This document shows, piece by piece, positions 24,919 to 32,069 of a stretch of DNA of 64,000 nucleotides; position 1 is the first letter of the stretch; the number at the start of each line of letters is the position of its first letter. Position numbers and translations under genes: made by a program. The notes beneath the pieces are model-generated. The model did not search any database and was not told the DNA's origin. It saw only the letters and a list, made by a program, of their open reading frames with translations. Where the stretch lies: NCBI RefSeq assembly GCF_014203735.1, contig NZ_JACHJQ010000003.1:357326-421325 (forward strand), given 5' to 3'. The stretch comes from Actinophytocola algeriensis (GTDB lineage: Bacteria; Actinomycetota; Actinomycetes; Mycobacteriales; Pseudonocardiaceae).

Positions 24919-26985
24919 TCAGCGGCGCTTCTTCCACACCGCGACGACCGACGGCCGCGGCTGCGAGGTGCCGCCGTCCGGCCAGTGCGACAGCGGGGTG
25001 TCGGCGCTCGCGCCGTCCAGCTCACCCGGGTGCTGCACCGAGACCAGCACGAAGTCGTCGGTCACGACCGGGCCGCAGGTCTCCGCGCCGTCGGGCACGG
25101 TGAGGAACTGCTTGACGTGCCCGCGCTCGCGGCCCTCGACCGGCACCGCGAACAGGCCGTCGTTGTGCGACAGCGCGTTGCCGTCCGTGGAGATCCACAG
25201 GTTGCCCTTGCTGTCGAACGCCACGTTGTCCGGGCAGGAGATAGGGCTGACCTGCGACTTGTCGTAGCCGGCGAAGTAGGTGTCGGGAGAAGCCGGGTCA
25301 CCGCAGAGCAGCAGCAGCTTCCAGGAGAACCGGGTGCCGGTGTGGTCGCCCCTGCGCTCCGCCAGCTCCAGCACGTGGCCGTGCTTGTTGGCGACGCGCG
25401 GGTTGGGCTCGGTAGCGCCCTCCTTGCCCGCCTTGCCGCGGTCGGTGTTGTTGGTGAGCGCGGCGTAGATCCGGCCGTTCTTGAGGCTCGGCTCGACGTC
25501 CTCGGGACGGTCCATCTTGGTCGGGCCGACCACGTCGGCCGCGAGGCGCGTGAAGACGTAGACCTCCTCGGCGGTGAAGCCCGGCACGAACGACTTGTCG
25601 TTGCGCACCAGGGGGATCCACTCGCCGCTGCCGTCGAACTCGCCGTCCGACGGGACCGCGCCGGAACCGTCGATCTCGGCGGCGGGGCTGTCACCGGTGA
25701 GCTTGGCGACGTACAGCGTGCCGGAGTCGAGCAGCTTCTTGTTGTGCTCGCGGGCGTAGCGGCTGTTGCCCGGCTTGTACTTGCCGTCGGTGACGAACTT
25801 GTACAGGTAGTCGAAGCGCTCGTCATCGCCCATGTACGCGACCACGTGCCCGGACTTGGCGACGATGACGTTCGCGCCCTCGTGCTTGAACCGGCCCAGC
25901 GCGGTGTGCTTCACCGGCGTCGAGTGCGGGTCGAGCGGGTCGATCTCGACGACCCAGCCGAACCTGTTGACCTCGTTGGGGTTCTTGGCCAGGTCGAACC
26001 GCTCGTCGAACCGCTCCCACTTGCGCTGCGACGCGCCGCCGGTGACGCCGTAGCGGGTGTTGCGCGCCTTGGCGACCGGGTCGGTGACGCCGTCGGCGTT
26101 CGCGAAGTACTGGTTGAAGTTCTCCTCGCCGGACAGGATCGTGCCCCACGGGGTCACCCCGCCCGCGCAGTTGTTCTGCGTGCCGAGGACGCGGCGGCCG
26201 GTCGGGTCGGCCTTCGTCTTCAGGTACTTCGACCCGGCGGCGGGGCCACTGACCTCGAACGGCGTGGTCATCGTGATCCGGCGGTTGTAGTGCCGGTCCA
26301 GCTTCACCTCGAGGCCACCTCGGCGGCCCTCCTCCACGACGACGACCGACAGACCGTGTGCGGCCCAGGCGATCTCGGCCTGCTCGCGGGTCGGGTTCTC
26401 CGGGTCGTAGCCGTGGAACATGGCCGACTCGGTCGTGTACTCGTGGTTGGACACCATGAGGTACCGGTCGCGGCCCAGCGGCACGAGCCCGCAGAAGTCG
26501 TTGTTGTAGCCGAACTGCCTGGCCTGCGCGGCCGCGGTCTGCTTCTCGAAGTCGAACCGCGGCGCGCCCGGCACGACCGGGTCGCCCCAGCGGATGACCA
26601 CACCCTGCTCGTAGCCCTTCGGCACGACGAGCGCGTCGAGGTCGTTCGGGGCGACCGGCTCGAAGTCGAGTCCGGTGCCACCGTGACCGTGACCGCCGCC
26701 GTGGCCACCACCGTGACCGCCGCCGTGACCGGGCGTCGCGGCCGCGGTCCCGGCGGCGGTGGCCATGCCGGCACCCGCGACCGCGATCACCGCGCCTGCC
26801 TTGAGCATCTTGCGGCGGTTCACGACGTCGGCGACCACGTCGGCGAAGTAGGTGTTGTCCGAGGTGTTCGGCGCGTCGTGCGCGCAGGCGTTGCCGCACC
26901 GGTACAGGCAGGTGATCGAGGACCGCCCGCCCTTGGGGTTGGTGGTGAGCAACGGGAGGAGCCGGGGTTTGTCGGCTGAGGACAC
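24919..26985 (-). CDS. phoX: PhoX-family alkaline phosphatase, Tat-exported (copy 2)
   Basis: 688 residues, clearly paralogous to the downstream copy over its whole length. N-terminal Cys motif CLYRCGNACAHDAPNTSDN, twin-arginine signal NRRKMLKAGAVIAVAGAG, then a Gly/His-rich linker (GHGGGHGGGHGGGHGHGG, about 86-103) that copy 1 lacks; such a linker could bind metal. The catalytic DUF839 domain follows. Probably secreted folded through the Tat system to release phosphate from organic esters. A candidate PHO box at 27054-27075 and a -10-like TAGCGT lie upstream. Confidence 0.87.
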   Translation of the reverse strand: MSSADKPRLLPLLTTNPKGGRSSITCLYRCGNACAHDAPNTSDNTYFADVVADVVNRRKMLKAGAVIAVAGAGMATAAGTAAATPGHGGGHGGGHGGGHGHGGTGLDFEPVAPNDLDALVVPKGYEQGVVIRWGDPVVPGAPRFDFEKQTAAAQARQFGYNNDFCGLVPLGRDRYLMVSNHEYTTESAMFHGYDPENPTREQAEIAWAAHGLSVVVVEEGRRGGLEVKLDRHYNRRITMTTPFEVSGPAAGSKYLKTKADPTGRRVLGTQNNCAGGVTPWGTILSGEENFNQYFANADGVTDPVAKARNTRYGVTGGASQRKWERFDERFDLAKNPNEVNRFGWVVEIDPLDPHSTPVKHTALGRFKHEGANVIVAKSGHVVAYMGDDERFDYLYKFVTDGKYKPGNSRYAREHNKKLLDSGTLYVAKLTGDSPAAEIDGSGAVPSDGEFDGSGEWIPLVRNDKSFVPGFTAEEVYVFTRLAADVVGPTKMDRPEDVEPSLKNGRIYAALTNNTDRGKAGKEGATEPNPRVANKHGHVLELAERRGDHTGTRFSWKLLLLCGDPASPDTYFAGYDKSQVSPISCPDNVAFDSKGNLWISTDGNALSHNDGLFAVPVEGRERGHVKQFLTVPDGAETCGPVVTDDFVLVSVQHPGELDGASADTPLSHWPDGGTSQPRPSVVAVWKKRR

Positions 26986-27053
26986 GCTTGGCCTCCACTG
27001 TCAGGTCTGGGAACGGCCCGACGCTAGGAGGCGAAGACCAGCGGCACGCGTGG

Positions 27054-27075
27054 TGCAGGTGAAGTCAAGATGAAC
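27054..27075 (-). promoter_or_regulatory. Candidate PHO box
   Basis: On the minus strand two adjacent 11-mers read GTTCATCTTGA and CTTCACCTGCA, close to the direct-repeat PHO box (GTTCAYYYRSG-like) of actinobacterial PhoP. A -10-like TAGCGT follows (27021-27026), 36 bp upstream of the second phoX start. Confidence 0.45.
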
Positions 27076-27110
27076 AGCTGGATCATCTGCCCAGGTCACA
27101 CGGACTGTGA

Positions 27111-27848
27111 TCAGGTGATCGCACTCTCCAGCACGTCACCGGCGTAGTCCCGCGCGGTGTAGCCGAAGCCCTGGGTCGATGACTTGAAGTCGGCGACGTA
27201 CAGCGTCGCCCCGGCGAGCGTCTCGAACCGCTCCGGCTGGACGTACGAGCCGTCGCCCCGGTACACCTCGAGGGCCTCGACCGCCGGGGCGGTCATGAAC
27301 ACCATCAGCCCCGGCACCGGGCCGCTGTCGGGGACGCCCGTGGACAGCACCGACCTCGACACGACGTACGAGCCCCGTCCCGGTTCCGTCGGCCAGTCCG
27401 GCACGGCGACACACGAGGTGCCGACGATGGCGCCCGGCGTGCGGTCGGTCGAACCGCCGACACCGACGTGGTGCCCCTCGGCCATGCACAGGTCACCGTC
27501 CCGCAGCCAGACGACGGCGTCGACGGCCGCACCGTCCTTCGTGAAGGTGGCGACGACGTACGGGCCGCCGTCGGCCTGCAGCCAGTCGTAGTCCCGCGAC
27601 CACACGAGCCCGTCTCCGTCCTGCTCCTCGGCGGCGGGCGGAGCGGGCGTGTCGCGCAGGCTCAGCGGGATCGCCACGCCCCCCGCCGCGATGACCGCGG
27701 CCACCGCGGCCGCGACCAGCACCGGCCTGCGGATGCCGCGGCGGCTCACGAGCCGCCGCTCGAAGTCGGCCTTCGGGTTCTCGCTACTCGGCACGGTGTC
27801 GGCGAGCTCGTGGAGCGTGTAGCGCAGGCGCTGCTCGAGGTCCTTCAT
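27111..27848 (-). CDS. Membrane-anchored protein coupled to SigE-type sigma factor
   Basis: 245 residues from MKDLEQRLRYTLHELADTVPS. A short cytoplasmic N-terminus (1-48) precedes one membrane helix (VLVAAAVAAVIAAGGVAIPL, about 48-68), followed by an extracytoplasmic domain of mixed strands with four Cys or fewer. The ATG overlaps the sigma factor stop by 4 bp (ATGA). This arrangement is typical of anti-sigma factors or sensors for SigE-type ECF sigma factors. The anti-sigma role is inferred from position and topology; no ZAS (HxxxCxxC) motif is visible. Confidence 0.7.
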   Translation of the reverse strand: MKDLEQRLRYTLHELADTVPSSENPKADFERRLVSRRGIRRPVLVAAAVAAVIAAGGVAIPLSLRDTPAPPAAEEQDGDGLVWSRDYDWLQADGGPYVVATFTKDGAAVDAVVWLRDGDLCMAEGHHVGVGGSTDRTPGAIVGTSCVAVPDWPTEPGRGSYVVSRSVLSTGVPDSGPVPGLMVFMTAPAVEALEVYRGDGSYVQPERFETLAGATLYVADFKSSTQGFGYTARDYAGDVLESAIT

Positions 27849-28402
27849 CGGTCGTCCTCCTCGGGGAGCGCGGCGCGCAGTGCGGTCATGGCGTGGCTGG
27901 TGGTGGCCTTCACGGTGCCGACCGCGATGCCGAGTGTCTCCGCGATGGCCTGCTGGTCGAGGTCCAGCCAGTACCGGAGGACGAGCACCTGGCGCTGGCG
28001 CGGGGTCAGCCCCAGCAGTGCCTCGTGCACGGCGCGGTTGGCGTGCCCGGCGAGGACCGTGGCCTCCGCGGACACGATGTCGCGGTTCGGTTCCTTCGGC
28101 GCCCTGCGCACCACCCGCAGGTGCCGCAGCCGCGAGCGCGACAGGTTGACCACGGTCCGCCGCAGGTAGGGCAGCGCCTTGTCGGGACCGCCCAGGCTCC
28201 GCCACCTGCCGTGCAGCCGGGTGAACGCCTCCTGCGCGATGTTCTCCGGGTCGTCCGCCCCGAGGAGGAACGCCAGGCGCTTCATGCGCTCGAAGGACTC
28301 GTCGAACAACGCGTCGAACCCCGCACTGTCCGCGCGGGGTTCCGACGCGTGGCCGGATGCGGCGGTCCGCGCGGCTCGCGGAGCGGACTGTTGATACTGC
28401 AC
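27845..28402 (-). CDS. SigE-family ECF sigma factor
   Basis: 185 residues; sigma region 2 begins at FDALFDESFERMKRLAFLLGADDPENIAQEAFTRLHGRW and region 4 includes LTPRQRQVLVLRYWLDLDQQAIAETLGIAVGTVKATTSHA. This is the actinobacterial SigE-family (SigE/SigM-like, ECF) short sigma pattern. The N-terminal 28 residues are Ala-rich and probably disordered; a start closer to ADSAGFDALF is possible. Translationally coupled to a single-pass membrane protein. Target promoters cannot be told from this window. Confidence 0.85.
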   Translation of the reverse strand: MQYQQSAPRAARTAASGHASEPRADSAGFDALFDESFERMKRLAFLLGADDPENIAQEAFTRLHGRWRSLGGPDKALPYLRRTVVNLSRSRLRHLRVVRRAPKEPNRDIVSAEATVLAGHANRAVHEALLGLTPRQRQVLVLRYWLDLDQQAIAETLGIAVGTVKATTSHAMTALRAALPEEDDR

Positions 28403-28433
28403 GGCCTCTTGACGCCTGCCCCGGCTCCCGGGT

Positions 28434-29075
28434 TTAGAAGCCGATCGCCTCCCTGGTCAGCACCACGGTCGCACGGTCGTCCAGGAACTCCCGCTCCAGG
28501 ATGAGGGTCTTGCCCATGAACGAGTCCGTGCCCCGCTCCCGCATCACGTTCCGCACGATCGGCAGGCTGTGGGTGCGGACGCGGCGCAGCGCGGTGTCGA
28601 GGTCGGGGACGACCTTCTGCGCGCCGACGAGGTAGACCACCTGCTCCGCGCCCGCGGCGTACGGGCCGAGCTGGCTGCCGCTGAAGGAGGTCACGACCAG
28701 CAGGCCGTCCTCGGTGACCGCGTGCACGCTGCCGAGGATCACGTCCGGCGTGGCGCCCATGGTGATCTGCGCGCGGATGTCGGCCGGGTCGGCCCCGGCG
28801 AGCTTGGCGCGGACGGAGACGAACTCGCCGCCCTCGTCGATGTCGGCACCCAGGCCGGAGAGGCGGACGCTCTCACTGTTGGCGGTGAAGATCGCCTTGT
28901 CGCGGGGGAGCAGGTCGCGGACGAGCGCACGGGCGGCGGCGACGGTGTCGACGACGTGCGTGGTGTAGTTGCGCTCGGACAGGCCCTTGGCGGCCCGGCT
29001 GATCGCCTCGTGGTCCGCGGGCCGGGCGAACGCCTCGTCGACGTGCAGCGGGTCTGCGGTGGCCTCGATCGTCAT
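28434..29075 (-). CDS. LUD-domain protein (lactate-utilisation type)
   Basis: 213 residues from MTIEATADPLHVD, with AAGGGAAC before the ATG at 29075. The LUD/YkgG fold is recognised by SERNYTTHVVDTVAAARALVRDLLP, TANSESVRLSGLG, the GATPDVILGSVHAVTEDG motif and VVYLVGAQKVVPDLDTALRRVR near the end. LUD proteins (LutC-like and its many relatives) take part in L-lactate oxidation or related redox reactions. No lutA or lutB is adjacent. It is divergent from an HxlR regulator, which probably controls it. Confidence 0.85.
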   Translation of the reverse strand: MTIEATADPLHVDEAFARPADHEAISRAAKGLSERNYTTHVVDTVAAARALVRDLLPRDKAIFTANSESVRLSGLGADIDEGGEFVSVRAKLAGADPADIRAQITMGATPDVILGSVHAVTEDGLLVVTSFSGSQLGPYAAGAEQVVYLVGAQKVVPDLDTALRRVRTHSLPIVRNVMRERGTDSFMGKTLILEREFLDDRATVVLTREAIGF

Positions 29076-29093
29076 GAAGTTCCCTTTCAAGGG

Positions 29094-29132
29094 CAGTTCC
29101 GATTGGTAACTGACCCCATCGTGAGGAACTAT
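29094..29132. promoter_or_regulatory. Divergent LUD/hxlR promoter region with dyads
   Basis: CAGTT-N9-AACTG (29094-29112) and AGTTCC/GGAACT (29095-29100, 29125-29130) are overlapping inverted repeats. TTGGTA (29103-29108) and AACTAT (29127-29132), 18 bp apart, resemble a promoter for the regulator gene. Likely HxlR operator. Confidence 0.45.
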
Positions 29133-29185
29133 GGTGGCGCTGAGAAGACGGCACCTTTTTCTGCCTCGGTGAGCTGGAGGTAACC

Positions 29186-29563
29186 GTGGAGCTACCGGCC
29201 ACACCGGATCCCCGGCTGTGTCACGCACGCCACATCCTGGACCGGGTCGGCGACAAGTGGTCGATCTCGGTGATCTACGCGCTCGGTGCCACCACCCTGC
29301 GGTTCACCGAGCTGCGCCACGCGATCGACGGCATCAGCCAGCGCATGCTGACCTCGACCCTGCGGACGCTGGAACGGGACGGGCTCGTCGAGCGCACCGT
29401 CCACCCGGTGGTGCCGCCACGTGTGGACTACCGGCTCACGAAGCTCGGCCTGACCCTGTCCGAGACCGTGTGCGCGCTGATGAACTGGGCCGTCGACCAC
29501 GGCGACGAGATCGACGAGGCCCGCGCGGCGTACGACCGCCGCGCGGACCACCAGGCGGGTTAG
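29186..29563 (+). CDS. HxlR-family transcriptional regulator
   Basis: 125 residues, GTG start with GGAGG 5 bp upstream. The HxlR winged helix is clear: [23 protein letters not shown], then [31 protein letters not shown] and the wing [14 protein letters not shown] Cys near the N-terminus (C12) is conserved in redox- or aldehyde-sensing members. Divergent from the LUD gene. Its stop TAG shares bases with the ino1 stop TAA on the other strand (TTAG, 29560-29563). Confidence 0.92.
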   Translation: MELPATPDPRLCHARHILDRVGDKWSISVIYALGATTLRFTELRHAIDGISQRMLTSTLRTLERDGLVERTVHPVVPPRVDYRLTKLGLTLSETVCALMNWAVDHGDEIDEARAAYDRRADHQAG

Positions 29564-30651
29564 CGCTCCAGCTCGCCCGCGATGAACTTCTCCACCGCGT
29601 CGTAGGCCTCCGTGTCGGAGTACTGCTCGGGCGGCGACTTCATGAAGTACGACGACGCCGACAGGATCGGGCCGCCGATGCCGCGGTCCAGCGCGATCTT
29701 CGCGGCGCGCACCGCGTCGATGATCACGCCCGCTGAGTTCGGGGAGTCCCAGACCTCGAGCTTGTACTCCAGGTTCAGCGGGGTGTCCCCGAACGACCTG
29801 CCCTCGAGGCGCACGTAGGCCCACTTGCGGTCGTCCAGCCACGGCACGTGGTCCGACGGGCCGATGTGCACGTCGGCCTTCGCCATCTCGTGCGGGATCT
29901 GCGAGGTCACCGACTGCGTCTTGGAGATCTTCTTCGACTGGAGCCGCTTGCGCTCCAGCATGTTCATGAAGTCCATGTTGCCGCCGAAGTTGAGCTGGTA
30001 GGTGCGCAGCAGCTCCACCCCGCGGTCCTCGAACAGCTTTGCCATCACTCGGTGGGTGATGGTCGCGCCGACCTGCGACTTGATGTCGTCGCCCACGATC
30101 GGCACGCCCGCCTCGGTGAACTTCGCCGCCCACTCCGGGTCCGACGCGATGAACACCGGCAGCGCGTTGACGAACGCGACCTTCGCGTCGATCGCCGCCT
30201 GGGCGTAGAAGCGGTCCGCCTCCTCGGAGCCGACCGGCAGGTAGGACACCAGCACGTCGGCCCGCGACTCGCGCAGCGCGGCCACGATGTCGACCGGCTG
30301 CTCGTCGGACTCGGTGATCATCTCGCTGTAGTACTCGCCGAGACTGTCGAACGTGTGCCCGCGCTGCACGGTCACGCCGAGCGGCGGGACATCGCAGATC
30401 TTGATCGTGTTGTTCTCGCTCGCGACGATCGCCTCGGAAAGGTCGCGGCCGACCTTCTTGGCGTCCACGTCGAACGCTGCGACGAACTCCACGTCGCGGA
30501 CGTGGTAGTCGCCGAACTGGACGTGCATCAGGCCGGGGACGCGGGCCTCCGGGTCGGCGTCACGGTAGTAGTGGACGCCCTGCACCAGCGACGCGGCACA
30601 GTTGCCGACGCCCACGATGGCCACCCGGACGCTGCGACGCTGTTCGCCCAT
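29560..30651 (-). CDS. ino1: myo-Inositol-1-phosphate synthase
   Basis: 363 residues from [22 protein letters not shown], after GAAGGAGA. It converts glucose 6-phosphate to inositol 3-phosphate with NAD, feeding phosphatidylinositol, PIMs and mycothiol in actinobacteria. NAD motif [21 protein letters not shown] region, the catalytic [10 protein letters not shown] and the [12 protein letters not shown] motif are all present; length equals M. tuberculosis Ino1. The padR gene lies 97 bp upstream, in the same order as in mycobacteria. Confidence 0.95.
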   Translation of the reverse strand: MGEQRRSVRVAIVGVGNCAASLVQGVHYYRDADPEARVPGLMHVQFGDYHVRDVEFVAAFDVDAKKVGRDLSEAIVASENNTIKICDVPPLGVTVQRGHTFDSLGEYYSEMITESDEQPVDIVAALRESRADVLVSYLPVGSEEADRFYAQAAIDAKVAFVNALPVFIASDPEWAAKFTEAGVPIVGDDIKSQVGATITHRVMAKLFEDRGVELLRTYQLNFGGNMDFMNMLERKRLQSKKISKTQSVTSQIPHEMAKADVHIGPSDHVPWLDDRKWAYVRLEGRSFGDTPLNLEYKLEVWDSPNSAGVIIDAVRAAKIALDRGIGGPILSASSYFMKSPPEQYSDTEAYDAVEKFIAGELER

Positions 30652-30747
30652 GCCGGTTCTCCTTCTCCCTGTGTGGACCACGACTCGCGAGTCGTGGTGG
30701 TCCGAAGTCGCAGATCCGCGCTGACCTGCCGGTGTCAGTCAGCGCCG

Positions 30748-31317
30748 TCACTCGACGCCGTCCTGCCGTTCCTTCTGCTCCCGTTGTTCGGTCGCGATCA
30801 GCTCGTTGAGCCAGCGCACCTCCCGCTCGCTGTGCTCGAGCCCGAGCCGGTGCAGCTCGCGGGTGTAGCGGTCGATCTGCTCACCCGCCCGCGCCACCGA
30901 GGAGCGCAGCCCTTCCCGTCGTTCCTCCACCCGGCGCCTGCGGCCTTCGAGGATGCGCATCCTGATCTCGGCCGGCGTGCGGGAGAAGAACGCCATGTGA
31001 ACGCCGAAGCCCTCGTCGTCGTAGGCCTGGGGGCCCACGTCGGCGAGCATCTCGGCGAAGCGCTCCTTGCCTTCCGCGCTGAGCTTGTAGACGCGCTTCC
31101 CGCGCTTGCCCCACGTGCGGGCGGCACGCTCGTCGTCCGGCTCGCTCGGGTCGTCCTCGACGATCAGGCCGGCCTTCAGCAGTCTGCGCAGCGTCGGGTA
31201 GAGCGAGCCGTAGGAGAACGCGCGGAGCGTTCCCAGCATGTCGAACAGGCGTTTCCGCAGTTCATAGCCGTGCATCGGGGCCTCGTGCAGCAACCCGAGG
31301 ATCGCGAACTCGAGCAT
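30748..31317 (-). CDS. PadR-family transcriptional regulator
   Basis: 189 residues. The PadR winged helix fills the N-terminal half (MLEFAILGLLHEAPMHGYELRKRL, SYGSLYPTLRRLLKAGLI), and a long coiled C-terminal helix region (RTPAEIRMRILEGRRRRVEERREGL) gives the dimer interface. It precedes ino1 as in mycobacteria (Rv0047c), so control of ino1 is a reasonable inference. Two dyads lie just upstream of its own start (31341-31355 and 31359-31371). Confidence 0.9.
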   Translation of the reverse strand: MLEFAILGLLHEAPMHGYELRKRLFDMLGTLRAFSYGSLYPTLRRLLKAGLIVEDDPSEPDDERAARTWGKRGKRVYKLSAEGKERFAEMLADVGPQAYDDEGFGVHMAFFSRTPAEIRMRILEGRRRRVEERREGLRSSVARAGEQIDRYTRELHRLGLEHSEREVRWLNELIATEQREQKERQDGVE

Positions 31318-31340
31318 CCGCCACTCCTCTCGTGCGCACT

Positions 31341-31371
31341 TGACCTACTCGGTCACTATATCGCGCCGATA
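31341..31371. promoter_or_regulatory. Tandem dyads upstream of padR
   Basis: TGACC-TACTC-GGTCA (31341-31355) and TATCG-CGC-CGATA (31359-31371) are two adjacent perfect inverted repeats 24-54 bp before the padR ATG. Likely autoregulatory or promoter-overlapping sites. Confidence 0.4.
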
Positions 31372-31582
31372 CATCAGAGAGGTGACATGAAGGTGGACGT
31401 GGCCGTGATCACGAACTCTCAGGACACGGTGACGTCTCGGTGAGGTCACAGCGCAACCGCAGGTCACGGCCGTTGACAACCGGTGACCACATCACTTCTT
31501 CAACGCAGAGTGGCGACACTGCCGCGCGCCGTATGCCAAACAGCGCATGGACGTGGTAACGGGGCCGCGTACGCTGTGCTCC

Positions 31583-31987
31583 GTGCGTACACAGCGGCAG
31601 GTGGTCGACTACGCGTTGCAGCGCAAAGCGCTGCTCGCGGAGGTGCACTCCGGTCGTGTCGGCACGATGGACGTGTGCGACGCGAATCCGTACCTGCTGC
31701 GCGCCGCCAAGTTCCACGGTGAACCCAGTGACGTGACCTGCCCGGTCTGCCGCAAGGAACCGGTGACGAAGGTGTCCTGGGTCTACGGTGACGAGCTCAA
31801 GCACGCGTCGGGCTCGGCGCGCGCGACCGACGAGCTCGCGCGGATGGCGGCGCTGTTCACCGAGTTCACTGTGTACGCCGTCGAGGTTTGCCGCACCTGT
31901 GGGTGGAACCACCTGGTGCAGTCATACGTCCTGGGGACGGGTGGACTCGACACCCATAAGCCACGGAGGAGGACAGCGGCGGAGTGA
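31583..31987 (+). CDS. DUF5318 protein
   Basis: 134 residues from GTG 31583, chosen because TACGCT (31570-31575) lies 7 bp upstream, the leaderless pattern; an ATG at 31547 would lie ahead of this promoter. It has two Cys pairs, CPVC and CRTC, that look like a zinc ribbon, and the conserved N-terminal RQVVDYALQRKALLAEVHSG. Equivalent to M. tuberculosis Rv0049 by position. Function unknown; probably nucleic acid or protein binding. Confidence 0.8.
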   Translation: MRTQRQVVDYALQRKALLAEVHSGRVGTMDVCDANPYLLRAAKFHGEPSDVTCPVCRKEPVTKVSWVYGDELKHASGSARATDELARMAALFTEFTVYAVEVCRTCGWNHLVQSYVLGTGGLDTHKPRRRTAAE

Positions 31988-32069
31988 CACGCTCGATTCT
32001 GCCTGCTCAGCCGCCGATGACCACCACACGGCGCACCCTGTCGTGCGCCGCTCTGGGAGGCCTGTTCAC

